Assembly (NCBI RefSeq): GCF_002017865.1
Contig: NZ_MTJN01000002.1
Location: 4,216,001-4,280,000 of the forward strand
From: Rhodoferax fermentans
GTDB taxonomy: Bacteria > Pseudomonadota > Gammaproteobacteria > Burkholderiales > Burkholderiaceae_C
Direction: 5' to 3'
DNA length: 64,000 nt
Part shown: piece after piece, positions 7,863 to 16,631 of the stretch
How the letters are laid out: each line of letters begins with the position of its first letter
How positions within the stretch are numbered: position 1 is the first letter of the stretch
Program-made: the position numbers and the translations under genes
Notes under the pieces: generated by a model
Seen by the model: only the letters and a program-made list of their open reading frames with translations
Databases searched by the model: none
Told to the model about the DNA's origin: nothing

Positions 7863-8630
7863 TCACGCCCGCAAGCCGTCATGCAGTTCGATCAGCGCGA
7901 GTGTGATTTTGTGGCTGGGGTCCAGGTAAATCATGGGTTTGGACTGCTCGTGTGACTCGCGGATACGCACCGATGACGGCAGGTAAGGCTGCAGCACCGG
8001 CAGGCCTTCTTCAATGAGCTCGGCCACCATGCGCTGCGGCAGGTTGGCGCGCGGCTGGAACTGGTTGACCACAATGCCTTCCACCTGCAAATCCGGGTTG
8101 TGATCGGCGCGGATCTCGGCCACGTTCTCCAGCAAGGTGTAAAGCGCCTGGCGCGAGAAGCTGTCGCAATCAAACGGGATCAAGCAGCCGCTGGCGCCGA
8201 TCAGCGCGGCGCGGGTGTAGAAGTTGAGTGCGGGCGCGGTGTCGATGTAGATGCGGTCGTAGCTGTCGGCCAGCTTTTGCAGGGCTTCGCGCAGCTTGTA
8301 GATCTTCTGGCGCGATTCGAGCTTGACCTGCAACTCGCTCAAAGCCGGGCTGGAGGGCATCAGGTCCAGGTTCTCAAATGGCGTCTCGACCACAAAATCA
8401 GTGGGTGCCTTGCTCTTGAAACTGTAGCTCAGCGTGTGTTCAAAAAAATCCGCCACTGTGGGCTGACCCTCACCCGCCGGAGCCCCCAGCAGGTAACTGG
8501 TGGAGTTGCCCTGCGGGTCCAGGTCAATTACCAGGGTACTCAGGCCCTGGCTGGCGCTGATGGCCGCCAGGTTGCAGGTGATGGTGGATTTGCCAACGCC
8601 GCCTTTTTGGTTGAACACAACAATCGGCAT
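7863..8630 (-). CDS. Solitary ParA/MinD-family ATPase beside RuBisCO
   Basis: This 255-residue ParA-type ATPase has the deviant Walker A KGGVGKST at residues 9-16, LDPQGNSTSYLL (A'), and DRIYIDTAPAL (Walker B). ATG 8630 is preceded by GGAGCCG. Chromosomal ParA proteins partition DNA or position cargo such as carboxysomes (McdA), chemoreceptor arrays or PHB granules on the nucleoid. No ParB, McdB or carboxysome shell gene is visible here. The gene is divergent from cbbM and shares its 240-base upstream region, so co-regulation with the RuBisCO genes is possible. The cargo is unknown. Confidence 0.88.
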   Translation of the reverse strand: MPIVVFNQKGGVGKSTITCNLAAISASQGLSTLVIDLDPQGNSTSYLLGAPAGEGQPTVADFFEHTLSYSFKSKAPTDFVVETPFENLDLMPSSPALSELQVKLESRQKIYKLREALQKLADSYDRIYIDTAPALNFYTRAALIGASGCLIPFDCDSFSRQALYTLLENVAEIRADHNPDLQVEGIVVNQFQPRANLPQRMVAELIEEGLPVLQPYLPSSVRIRESHEQSKPMIYLDPSHKITLALIELHDGLRA

Positions 8631-8759
8631 GAACGGCTCCTTGGGTCTGCAGTCTGAGGAAGAAAGGGCAATGATTGCCGGTGAATCTGTCCAGGGTCTG
8701 ACAAGCTCACAACGGCATGGCCGATCCAGCGTCGGCATCCAGCAGCCTGTCACTTACTC

Positions 8760-8825
8760 ATCAGAAAATTCTGATCAGACCGGCAATTTATTTGAATTTT
8801 CATGATGAATAAGCCTGTCTATAGT
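8760..8825 (+). promoter_or_regulatory. cbbM promoter with two CbbR-like sites
   Basis: ATCAGAA (8760-8766), AA, TTCTGAT (8769-8775) is a perfect palindrome that contains TCA-N8-TGA. A second site, TGA-N7-TGA, lies at 8793-8805. A -10-like TATAGT (8820-8825) has only a weak -35 (TTTTCA, 8797-8802) 17 bases upstream, as expected for an activator-dependent promoter. With transcription starting near 8832, the sites fall near -65 and -33, the usual recognition and activation positions for a LysR regulator. The 240-base gap also serves divergent parA. Confidence 0.55.
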
Positions 8826-8870
8826 CCACCCATTCACAACGCAACATCATCACCCCGAAGGAGAGACTGC

Positions 8871-10250
8871 ATGGATCAATCGAACCGTTATGCCGACCTG
8901 AGCCTCAAGGAAGAGGACCTCATCGCCGGGGGCAAACACATTCTGGTGGCGTACAAGATGGCGCCCAAAACGGGCTACGGTTACCTGGAGGCAGCAGCGC
9001 ACTTTGCCGCCGAGTCCTCCACCGGCACCAATGTAGAGGTGAGCACGACCGACGATTTCACGCGCAGTGTGGACGCACTGGTGTATTACATCGACGAGGC
9101 CACCGAGGACATGCGCATTGCGTACCCGATTGACCTGTTCGACCGCAATGTGACCGATGGCCGTTTCATGCTGGTGTCCTTCCTGACCCTGGCGATTGGC
9201 AACAACCAGGGCATGGGTGACATCAAACACGCCAAGATGATCGACTTTTACATGCCCGAGCGCGTCATCCAGATGTTTGACGGCCCGGCCAAGGACATCT
9301 CTGACCTGTGGCGCATTCTGGGCCGCCCGATCAAGGACGGTGGCTACATTGCCGGCACCATCATCAAACCCAAGCTGGGCCTGCGCCCGCAGCAGTTTGC
9401 CGATGCGGCCTACCAGTTCTGGCTGGGTGGTGACTTCATCAAGAACGACGAGCCGCAAGGCAACCAGGTGTTTGCGCCGATCAAGAAAACCCTGCCGCTG
9501 GTCTATGACTCGCTCAAACGCGCTCAGGATGAAACCGGCCAGGCCAAGCTGTTCTCGATGAACATCACCGCCGACGACCACTACGAAATGTTGGCTCGCG
9601 CCGACTTTGCGCTGGAAGTTTTTGGCCCGGATGCTGACAAGCTGGCCTTCCTGGTCGACGGCTACGTGGGTGGCCCCGGCATGGTGACCACAGCCCGGCG
9701 TCAGTACCCCAGCCAATACCTGCATTACCACCGCGCGGGCCACGGCGCGGTCACCAGCCCAAGCGCCAAGCGCGGTTACACCGCTTTTGTGCTCGCCAAG
9801 ATGAGCCGCCTGCAAGGCGCATCCGGGATCCATGTGGGCACAATGGGCTACGGCAAGATGGAAGGTGAAGGCGACGACCGCGGCATTGCCTACATGATCG
9901 AGCGCGACGAGTGCCAGGGCCCGGTCTACTTCCAGAAGTGGTACGGCATGAAGCCCACCACCCCAATCATCTCGGGTGGCATGAACGCGCTGCGCCTGCC
10001 AGGCTTCTTCAAGAACCTGGGCCACGGCAACGTGATCAACACCGCTGGCGGCGGCTCCTACGGCCACATTGACTCGCCCGCAGCTGGTGCGGTGTCACTG
10101 CGTCAGTCGTATGAGTGCTGGAAGGCGGGTGCTGACCCGATCGAGTTTGCCAAGGAACACAAGGAATTCGCCCGCGCGTTTGAGTCCTTCCCAGGGGATG
10201 CCGACAAGCTGTTTCCGGGTTGGCGCGAGAAGCTCGGTGTGCATAAGTAA
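8871..10250 (+). CDS. cbbM: Form II ribulose-1,5-bisphosphate carboxylase/oxygenase
   Basis: This 459-residue form II RuBisCO large chain fixes CO2 onto ribulose bisphosphate in the Calvin cycle and works without a small subunit. Catalytic K166 is in GTIIKPKLG. The carbamylated K191 and metal ligands D193 and E194 are in [10 protein letters not shown]. The loop-6 lysine is in [12 protein letters not shown]. Numbering matches the Rhodospirillum rubrum enzyme. ATG 8871 follows AAGGAGAG. The frame could begin at 8802, but that adds an atypical tail. The activase genes cbbQ and cbbO follow after a 444-base gap. Form II enzymes suit high CO2 and low O2. Confidence 0.98.
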   Translation: MDQSNRYADLSLKEEDLIAGGKHILVAYKMAPKTGYGYLEAAAHFAAESSTGTNVEVSTTDDFTRSVDALVYYIDEATEDMRIAYPIDLFDRNVTDGRFMLVSFLTLAIGNNQGMGDIKHAKMIDFYMPERVIQMFDGPAKDISDLWRILGRPIKDGGYIAGTIIKPKLGLRPQQFADAAYQFWLGGDFIKNDEPQGNQVFAPIKKTLPLVYDSLKRAQDETGQAKLFSMNITADDHYEMLARADFALEVFGPDADKLAFLVDGYVGGPGMVTTARRQYPSQYLHYHRAGHGAVTSPSAKRGYTAFVLAKMSRLQGASGIHVGTMGYGKMEGEGDDRGIAYMIERDECQGPVYFQKWYGMKPTTPIISGGMNALRLPGFFKNLGHGNVINTAGGGSYGHIDSPAAGAVSLRQSYECWKAGADPIEFAKEHKEFARAFESFPGDADKLFPGWREKLGVHK

Positions 10251-10350
10251 GCACGGGTTCAAGCTATCGGAGGCCTTGGTGGACTGGCCCGTTGCACAGG
10301 CTGCCTTATTCGACGTTTGTGGAAGGCATGTTGCGACAGGGTGCCCTGCG

Positions 10351-10401
10351 CCGCGAATGTCCCCCGAAAGTGGCCTACAGCCACTTTCTCCTCCTTTATT
10401 T
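10351..10401 (-). repeat. Hairpin element, copy A
   Basis: On the minus strand it reads AAATAAAGGAGGA (10401-10389), stem GAAAGTGGC (10388-10380), loop TGTAG, closing stem GCCACTTTC, then GGGGGACATTCGCGG (10365-10351). It is a head-to-head inverted partner of copy B at 10528-10576. The flanks are nearly identical but the 9-base stem differs on both arms, so pairing is kept. Seen from cbbM the same hairpin could help end transcription, though it lacks a clean T-run. Confidence 0.75.
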
Positions 10402-10527
10402 CGCTTTGCAGGACGCCCCATCACAACATACCCAAAATGATTTCAGCGTTCAAGCACGGCAGGCAAACCAACACCGCCAAGCAGCGTGCGTTGGGTGTCT
10501 GACGCAGCGAGGACTTGGGGTTTTGCC

Positions 10528-10576
10528 AAATAAAGGAGGAGGTTCGGGCAAAGCCCGAACCGGGGGACATCCGCGG
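10528..10576 (+). repeat. Hairpin element, copy B
   Basis: It reads AAATAAAGGAGGA (10528-10540), stem GGTTCGGGC (10541-10549), loop AAA, closing stem GCCCGAACC (10553-10561), then GGGGGACATCCGCGG (10562-10576). It matches copy A in 13 of 13 bases before the stem and 14 of 15 after. It lies 118 bases before cbbQ. The rest of the 444-base gap (10251-10694) holds no gene I can support. Confidence 0.75.
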
Positions 10577-10694
10577 AGTCGGATACCCAATGCGCGCTGA
10601 GGGTTCGACCAAGAATGCTGACAACCAGGACTTCGGGTCTACCATCCCTTCTTCGATGTCACCTATCCCAACCGTGACCCCACAGGAAAGCACC

Positions 10695-11501
10695 ATGACC
10701 AACTTGGCAGAGCAATACCGCGTCACCCAAGAGCCGTTCTACCAGCCGCAAGCCAACGAAGTTGCACTCTACGAAGCAGCTTACAACGCCCGCCTGCCAG
10801 TCATGGTCAAAGGCCCCACCGGTTGTGGCAAGTCGCGCTTCATCGAATACATGGCTTTCAAACTCGGCAAACCACTGATCACCGTGGCTTGCAACGAGGA
10901 CATGACCGCTTCCGACTTGGTGGGTCGTTACCTTTTAGAGGCCAACGGCACGCGCTGGCTCGACGGCCCGCTGGCCACGGCGGCACGCATTGGTGCGATC
11001 TGTTACCTGGACGAGATTGTCGAAGCCCGGCAGGACACCACCGTGGTGATCCACCCGCTCACCGACCACCGCCGCCAGTTACCACTCGACAAAAAAGGCG
11101 AGCTGATCCAGGCGCATCCGGACTTTCAGCTGGTGATCTCCTACAACCCAGGCTACCAGAGCCTGATGAAAGACCTCAAACAAAGCACCAAACAGCGTTT
11201 TGTCGGTTTTGACTTTGATTACCCGGCTGCAGATTTGGAAGCAAGCATCATCGCCACCGAAACAGGCGTCAACAAAGCCGATGCAGTGCGGCTGGTCAAA
11301 GTGGGCGCTGCCGCGCGGGCACTCAAAGGGCATGGTCTGGACGAAGGCATTTCCACCCGCCTGCTGGTCTATGCCGCCACGCTGATCCAAGCCGAGGTGA
11401 ACCCACTGGACGCCTGCCGCATGGCGCTGGTGCGCCCGATCACCGACGATGCCGACATCCGCGCCACACTGGACCACGCCATCGACGCCATTTTTGCCTG
11501 A
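10695..11501 (+). CDS. cbbQ: RuBisCO activase AAA+ subunit CbbQ
   Basis: This 268-residue MoxR-class AAA+ ATPase has Walker A GPTGCGKS at 40-47 and a Walker B (ICYLDEI). With CbbO it forms a complex that pulls inhibitory sugar phosphates out of RuBisCO active sites at the cost of ATP. ATG 10695 is preceded by AGGAAAG and gives the usual family length. The frame is open back to 10515 through hairpin element B, but that extension is not expected in CbbQ. cbbO starts 4 bases after the stop, so the two are co-expressed. Confidence 0.96.
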   Translation: MTNLAEQYRVTQEPFYQPQANEVALYEAAYNARLPVMVKGPTGCGKSRFIEYMAFKLGKPLITVACNEDMTASDLVGRYLLEANGTRWLDGPLATAARIGAICYLDEIVEARQDTTVVIHPLTDHRRQLPLDKKGELIQAHPDFQLVISYNPGYQSLMKDLKQSTKQRFVGFDFDYPAADLEASIIATETGVNKADAVRLVKVGAAARALKGHGLDEGISTRLLVYAATLIQAEVNPLDACRMALVRPITDDADIRATLDHAIDAIFA

Positions 11502-11505
11502 ACCC

Positions 11506-13788
11506 ATGAGTGCGCTGGCTGACACCCCCAGCCCCACCGGCCTGCAAACCGAGCAACTGGTGGCCTGGCGCAAGCAATTGGACTGCGGTTTTGCCCAGAT
11601 CGACGACATCTTCGAAGCCTGTCTGGCCGAGGCGTCCGCCAAACTCAGCTCGGCAGGGCTGGACGAGTATCTGGGCCAGGCGCGTTTTCTGGGCAAGATG
11701 GGCCGGGGGGTTGAGCCGGTGTTGATCTTTCTGCAGGAGTGGCCACCGGTGGCCCAGACCGTGGGCGAAGAGGCCCTGGACGCGGTGATGGCGATGGTGC
11801 GCCTCATCAACAAGTCCCCTAACGGCAAGGCCATCGCGCCGTTTTTGCAAACCCTGGCCGCCGTGGCACGGCGCCTGCCCACGGCAAGCCAGCTGCAGCA
11901 CTACATGGACCTGAGCTTGCTGCTGCTGGAGCGCACCAGCGGCTCGATCCACGGCATCCACAAAACTTACCCGAGCCCGAGCCTGATCGTGTTTTTTGAG
12001 AAAGCGCCGCAGCTGCTGGAGGTGCTGAGCCTGCAGGGCTTGGGCAACTGGATCAACTACGGCATCCGCAACTACAGCCACCACCCCGAACAGCAGCGCG
12101 ATTTTTTCAGCCTGAGCTCCGCCGACAGCCGCGCGGTGTTGCAGCGCGAGCGCCACGGCACCCTGCTGATGGACCACATTCGCGTGCTCGACCTGTACCT
12201 GCGTGCGCTGTGGCAGGACGGGGACGTGCTGGTGCCCTACTCCACCACCTTTGATGTACAGCGCCAGCCAATGCCCTACTTCGACGCCTACGGCATACGT
12301 CTGCCCGATGTGTACGACGAACGCGCGGGTGTCACAGGCATCGACCGCTACCGTGCCGCACTGGCCCACATGGCGGCGCACCGGCGCTGGAGCACACCGA
12401 TTTTTGCCGACAACTTCAGCCCGGCGCAGCGCCTGGCCATCGAGTGTCTGGAAGACGCACGCATCGACTTGCTCACGCTGCGGCGTTACCCCGGCCTGCG
12501 GCGGATTTACTCGGCCCTGCACCCAACACCCCAAGCGGGCGCCTGCAACCCGGCCACCCACTCCTGCCTGCGCCATCGGCTGGTCATGCTGTCACGCGCG
12601 CTCTTGGACCCGCCCAAACGTTTTGAGACACCGCAACTGGCCGAGTGGGTGGATCGTTTTCACGCCCTGCTGGCCAACGGCGAGTCCAGCACCACCGAGA
12701 TCGCGGGTTTGGCCCTGAGTTACCTGGCCAAAACCCGCCAGCAAAGTGACCAGTTGCCCGACACCTGGTTTGAGGACACCGAGGTCGATTACCGAGACGA
12801 CAACCGCCACCTGTGGCGCTTTCACGAGCTCTCAGACGACGAAGAGACATTTAGCAACCCGGACCAGACACCACCCAAGACGGAATTGCACAGCCTGCCG
12901 CCACGCCACTACCCCGAGTGGGACTACAGCAGCCAGACCGTGCGGCCAGACTGGGTCAGCCTCTACGAGCGCCTGCACCCAAGTGGCAACCCAGCTGACA
13001 TCGACACCCTGCTGGCCAAACACAGTGCCTTGGCCAAACGCCTCAAACGCCTGCTGGATCTGTTGAAACCGCAGGACAAGGTCCGCGTGCGTTTTCAGGA
13101 AGACGGCAGCGAGCTGGACCTGGACGTGGCGATCCGCTCGCTGATCGATTTAAAGAGTGGTAACCAGCCCGACACCCGCATCAACATGAGCCACACCACC
13201 AATGGCCGCAGCATTGCAGTCACGCTGCTGCTGGACTTGTCGGAGTCGCTCAACGAGACCGCGCGTGGCTCCGAGCAGACGGTGTTGCAACTGAGCCAAG
13301 AAGCGGTGTCGCTCTTGGCCTGGGCGATTGAACAGCTCGGTGATCCTCTGGCGATTGCCGGGTTTCACTCCAACACACGCCACGATGTGCGTTACTTTCA
13401 CCTCAAGGGGTTTGGAGAACACTGGAGCGACACGGTCAAGGCGCGGCTGGCGGCGATGCAAGCGGGTTACAGCACCCGCATGGGCGCGGCGCTGCGCCAT
13501 GCGGCCCACACTTTGGCCAGCCAGACGGCTGACAAAAAACTGCTGCTGGTGCTGACCGACGGGCAACCGTCGGACATTGATGTGAAAGACGAACGTCTGC
13601 TGATCGAGGACGCCAAAGTGGCGGTGCGCGAGCTGGACCACCAAGGGATATTTAGCTACTGCATCAGCCTGGACGCGGGTGCCGACGCCTATGTGCGTGA
13701 CATCTTTGGCCAGCACTACACCGTGGTGGACAACATCAGCCGACTGCCCGAACAACTGCCCAAGCTGTTTTTGGCGCTAACCCGTTAA
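11506..13788 (+). CDS. cbbO: RuBisCO activase adaptor CbbO with von Willebrand A domain
   Basis: This 760-residue protein follows cbbQ by 4 bases. The N-terminal two thirds is the CbbO-specific region. The C-terminal 200 residues form a von Willebrand A domain whose MIDAS motif DLSES (near residue 570) and later LTDGQPSD bind a metal ion. CbbO docks RuBisCO through this domain onto the CbbQ hexamer. The frame is also open upstream to 11449 inside cbbQ, but ATG 11506 is the sensible start. A palindromic repeat begins within a few bases of the stop codon. Confidence 0.95.
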   Translation: MSALADTPSPTGLQTEQLVAWRKQLDCGFAQIDDIFEACLAEASAKLSSAGLDEYLGQARFLGKMGRGVEPVLIFLQEWPPVAQTVGEEALDAVMAMVRLINKSPNGKAIAPFLQTLAAVARRLPTASQLQHYMDLSLLLLERTSGSIHGIHKTYPSPSLIVFFEKAPQLLEVLSLQGLGNWINYGIRNYSHHPEQQRDFFSLSSADSRAVLQRERHGTLLMDHIRVLDLYLRALWQDGDVLVPYSTTFDVQRQPMPYFDAYGIRLPDVYDERAGVTGIDRYRAALAHMAAHRRWSTPIFADNFSPAQRLAIECLEDARIDLLTLRRYPGLRRIYSALHPTPQAGACNPATHSCLRHRLVMLSRALLDPPKRFETPQLAEWVDRFHALLANGESSTTEIAGLALSYLAKTRQQSDQLPDTWFEDTEVDYRDDNRHLWRFHELSDDEETFSNPDQTPPKTELHSLPPRHYPEWDYSSQTVRPDWVSLYERLHPSGNPADIDTLLAKHSALAKRLKRLLDLLKPQDKVRVRFQEDGSELDLDVAIRSLIDLKSGNQPDTRINMSHTTNGRSIAVTLLLDLSESLNETARGSEQTVLQLSQEAVSLLAWAIEQLGDPLAIAGFHSNTRHDVRYFHLKGFGEHWSDTVKARLAAMQAGYSTRMGAALRHAAHTLASQTADKKLLLVLTDGQPSDIDVKDERLLIEDAKVAVRELDHQGIFSYCISLDAGADAYVRDIFGQHYTVVDNISRLPEQLPKLFLALTR

Positions 13789-13792
13789 CGCT

Positions 13793-13844
13793 ATTTCTTA
13801 GATAGCTACCAGCCCTTATTTAATAAGGGCTACAGACCATTTTG
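13793..13844 (+). repeat. Interspersed palindromic repeat, copy 3
   Basis: It reads TAGCTACCAGCCCTTATT, loop, AATAAGGGCTACAG, then ACCATTTT. It lies between convergent cbbO and the dihydroorotase-like gene. CTA at 13830-13832 inside the repeat is the reverse complement of that gene's TAG stop, so the repeat supplies the stop and the last three residues (NGL). The hairpin could end transcription from both sides. Confidence 0.9.
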
Positions 13845-15140
13845 ATACACAACGCTCCCACCCACCAGCGTGCAACGCACCCGCCCGGGCAGCTCGTAGC
13901 CTGAGAACGGCGTGTGTTTGCCCTGGCTCACCAGCGCATCGGCCTTCACCGTCCAGGCGGCTTGGGGGTCAAACACACACACATCACCCAGCCCACCCAC
14001 GGTCAGATGGCCGGTGCGGCCTTGGCGTGAACCCAGCGCCTTGCCGAGCAAGGCGGCAGGGCTATCCGTCACCACCGAGAGTGCACGTTGCAAAGCTGCG
14101 CCGCTGTCCAGGTGCCACTTGTAAGCCAGGCTCAGCAGCAGCTCCAGCCCGGTGGCGCCCGGTTCACTCTCGGCAAACGGCAGCATCTTGGCGTCATCAT
14201 CCACTGGCGTGTGGTCGGACACCAGCGCGTCAATCGTGCCGTCGAGCAGACCGGCACGCAGCGCGTCGCGGTCACGCTGCTGGCGCAGCGGCGGGGTCAG
14301 GCGGGCGCGGCTGTCAAAGTAACCCATGTCGGTGTCGGTCAGGTGCAGCGAGTTGATGCTCACATCACAGGTCAAGGCCAAGCCCTGTGCCTTGGCCTCG
14401 CGCACCAGCTCCACGCCAGCCGCGCTGCTGATGCGGCACAGATGTACGCGTGCGCCGGTGGCACGCATCAGCTCAAAAATCGTGTGCATCGCAATGGTTT
14501 CGGCCATCACCGGCACACCACTGAGGCCCATGCGCGTGGCGAGTGGGCCGCTGGCGGCCACACCCTGCCCCAAGAAACCGTCCTGCGGACGCAGCCAGAC
14601 CGCGTAGCCAAAGGTGCTGGCGTACTGAAAAGCGCGCTGCAGCACCTGGGTGTTGGAGAGCGCCACCTCGGCCTGGCTGAAGGCCACACATCCGGCGTCG
14701 GTCAGTTCGACCATCTCGGTCAGCACCGTGCCCTGCAGGTTGCGCGTCAGAGCGCCCAGCGGGTAAACGCGGGCCTGTTGCAACTTTTCAGCGCGAAAAC
14801 GCAGCATCTCGACCAAGCCGGACTCGTCAAGCACCGGGTCGGTGTCGGGCTGACAGACCAGGCTGGTGATGCCACCGGCCACCGCCGCCGACATCTCCGA
14901 CTCCAACATGCGGGCATGCTCGTAACCGGGCTCACGCAGGCGCACCGCCAAGTCCACCAGGCCGGGCAACACCAGGCAGCCAGTGGCGTCGATGGTCAGT
15001 TCGGGCTGGAAATCGGACGCTACATTTCCAATAGCTACCACCGCATTACCGGCAAGGGCTACATCGGCTTTTTCATCAAATGCTCGAGCCGGATCAATAA
15101 CCCGCCCGCCACGGATCAGCACAGTTTTGGGTGTGTTCAT
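13830..15140 (-). CDS. pyrX: Non-catalytic dihydroorotase homologue (PyrC'/PyrX type)
   Basis: This 436-residue member of the dihydroorotase family is encoded directly after pyrB. Active enzymes have a DxHxH zinc motif before LREPG. Here it reads DLAVRLREPG, so both histidines are gone. Further ligand positions also differ: WLRPQD where HPED is usual, HLCRIS where HVCHVS is usual, and VSDHTP where TDHAPH is usual. Pseudomonads carry such an inactive PyrC' that is needed to assemble aspartate transcarbamoylase with PyrB, and the same role is likely here. A palindromic repeat lies inside the N-terminal coding region and another forms the stop. A TTG at 15158 is an alternative start. Confidence 0.9.
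   Translation of the reverse strand: MNTPKTVLIRGGRVIDPARAFDEKADVALAGNAVVAIGNVASDFQPELTIDATGCLVLPGLVDLAVRLREPGYEHARMLESEMSAAVAGGITSLVCQPDTDPVLDESGLVEMLRFRAEKLQQARVYPLGALTRNLQGTVLTEMVELTDAGCVAFSQAEVALSNTQVLQRAFQYASTFGYAVWLRPQDGFLGQGVAASGPLATRMGLSGVPVMAETIAMHTIFELMRATGARVHLCRISSAAGVELVREAKAQGLALTCDVSINSLHLTDTDMGYFDSRARLTPPLRQQRDRDALRAGLLDGTIDALVSDHTPVDDDAKMLPFAESEPGATGLELLLSLAYKWHLDSGAALQRALSVVTDSPAALLGKALGSRQGRTGHLTVGGLGDVCVFDPQAAWTVKADALVSQGKHTPFSGYELPGRVRCTLVGGSVVYQNGL
15022..15074 (+). repeat. Palindromic repeat inside a coding sequence, copy 4
   Basis: ATAGCTACCACC, then AAGGGCTACATCGGC and a T-rich tail match the forward repeat, with the loop and one arm diverged. It lies inside the dihydroorotase-like gene and encodes the segment around LAGNAVVAIGNVAS (roughly residues 23-38). 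The reading frame is kept. Confidence 0.6.
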
Positions 15141-15168
15141 ATCAGTCTTTTTAATCAAAAAATGCGGT

Positions 15169-16131
15169 TCAGGGCTCGTTGCCGGCCACGATGCTCATGA
15201 CCGCCATACGCACCGCAATACCAAAGGTGACCTGCGGCAGAATCACACTGTGTGCGCCATCGACCACCGCCGAGTCGATCTCGACGCCACGGTTGATCGG
15301 GCCGGGGTGCATCACGATGGCATCACTCTTGGCCAGTTGTAACTTCTCGGGCGTCAGGCCAAAACTCTTGAAAAACTCCTGGCTGGACGGCAGCAGTGCA
15401 CCACTCATGCGCTCGTTTTGCAGGCGCAGCATGATGATCACGTCGCAGCCCTTGATGCCTTCTTCAAGCGTGTGGCAGACGCGCACACCCATTTGTGCCA
15501 TGTCGCTGGGCACCAGGGTTTTGGGGCCGACCACGCGCACCTCGGCGCAGCCCAGGGTGGTGAGTGCATGGATGTCGGAGCGCGCCACCCGTGAATGCAA
15601 CACGTCACCCACAATGGCCACAGTCAGGTTGGAAAAGTCTTTTTTGTAGTGCCGGATGGTGTACATGTCCAGCAGACCCTGGGTTGGGTGCGCGTGGCGG
15701 CCGTCGCCAGCGTTGACCACATGCACATGCGGCGCCACATGCTGGGCGATCAGATACGGCGCACCGGACTCGCTGTGGCGCACCACAAAAATATCGGCGG
15801 CCATCGCGGAAAGATTCGCGATGGTGTCGAGCAGCGACTCGCCCTTGGAGGCAGACGACTTGGCAATGTCGAGGTTGATCACGTCGGCGCTCAGGCGTTT
15901 GGCGGCAATCTCGAAGGTGGTGCGGGTGCGGGTAGAGTTCTCAAAGAACAGGTTGAAGACACTTTTGCCACGCAACAGCGGCACCTTTTTCACCTCGCGG
16001 TCACCCACCGAGACGAAATTGGTGGCGGTATCGAGCACATGGGTCAGCACACTTTTGGGCAGTCCCTCGGTGGACAGCAGGTGGATCAGCTCGCCGTGTT
16101 TGTTGAGTTGTGGGTTGTTTTTGTACAGCAT
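15169..16131 (-). CDS. pyrB: Aspartate carbamoyltransferase catalytic subunit
   Basis: This 320-residue enzyme joins carbamoyl phosphate and aspartate in the second step of pyrimidine synthesis. The carbamoyl-phosphate site FENSTRTR is near residue 64, the second site HPTQ is near 147, and HPGPINRG is near 275. No regulatory pyrI is present. The inactive dihydroorotase homologue follows within 30 bases, as in pseudomonads, where PyrB forms a dodecamer with PyrC'. pyrR lies 2 bases upstream, so pyrR-pyrB-pyrX is one transcription unit. Confidence 0.97.
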   Translation of the reverse strand: MLYKNNPQLNKHGELIHLLSTEGLPKSVLTHVLDTATNFVSVGDREVKKVPLLRGKSVFNLFFENSTRTRTTFEIAAKRLSADVINLDIAKSSASKGESLLDTIANLSAMAADIFVVRHSESGAPYLIAQHVAPHVHVVNAGDGRHAHPTQGLLDMYTIRHYKKDFSNLTVAIVGDVLHSRVARSDIHALTTLGCAEVRVVGPKTLVPSDMAQMGVRVCHTLEEGIKGCDVIIMLRLQNERMSGALLPSSQEFFKSFGLTPEKLQLAKSDAIVMHPGPINRGVEIDSAVVDGAHSVILPQVTFGIAVRMAVMSIVAGNEP

Positions 16132-16133
16132 GG

Positions 16134-16631
16134 TCAGCGGACCTTCACGTTGAAACTGAAACGGCCTGAATCGTCGCGCGCCAGGCTCAGCGACTGGTTG
16201 GCCGCCAGGTGGATACGCGCGGCGTAAATGTCGGGCGAAATCGGCAGCTCGCGCCCACCCCGGTCCACCAGCACCGCCAGTTTGATGCTGGCCGGACGGC
16301 CAAAGTCGAACAACTCGTTGACCACGGCGCGGATGGTGCGCCCGGTGAACAACACGTCGTCGAGCAGCAGGATGTGGGCGCCATTCACATCAAACGGGAT
16401 CTTGGTCTGGGCCGCGGTGGTCATGCCCCGGCTGGCGTAGTCGTCTCGGTGCATGGCCGAGGAGATCACACCAATCGGCTCATTCAAGCCCAGGTCTTGC
16501 TGCAGGCGCTGCGCGAGCCAGGCACCGCCCGAGGTGATGCCCATCAGGCGCATGCCGGGTTTAAAAACGGTTTTGACACTGGCCAGCAAGTCGCCGTAGA
16601 GGGCTTCGGCATCGAGTTCGAGCATGCTCAT
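16134..16631 (-). CDS. pyrR: PyrR-type uracil phosphoribosyltransferase/regulator
   Basis: This 165-residue type I phosphoribosyltransferase has the PRPP loop [12 protein letters not shown] near residue 88. In Gram-positive bacteria PyrR binds pyr mRNA and controls attenuation. In proteobacteria it may be mainly an enzyme or a regulator of unproven mechanism. Its start overlaps the ruvX stop in ATGA, and pyrB begins 2 bases downstream. I see no obvious PyrR-binding hairpin and attenuator upstream of pyrB. A second in-frame start lies a few codons inside at [11 protein letters not shown]. Confidence 0.93.
   Translation of the reverse strand: MSMLELDAEALYGDLLASVKTVFKPGMRLMGITSGGAWLAQRLQQDLGLNEPIGVISSAMHRDDYASRGMTTAAQTKIPFDVNGAHILLLDDVLFTGRTIRAVVNELFDFGRPASIKLAVLVDRGGRELPISPDIYAARIHLAANQSLSLARDDSGRFSFNVKVR

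Noticed and set aside
8850..10067. Long minus-strand open frame (405 codons) opposite cbbM
   Set aside because: Mirror of a GC-rich gene: no ribosome site, no recognised domain, and codon bias follows cbbM.
10515..10694. Longer start for cbbQ from 10515
   Set aside because: It would add about 60 residues through hairpin element B, whereas ATG 10695 has AGGAAAG and the family length.
14088..15200. Plus-strand open frames opposite pyrX, hemL, purH, ychF and accC
   Set aside because: All are antisense shadows of well-recognised genes with high third-base GC; none has a domain or a ribosome site of its own.
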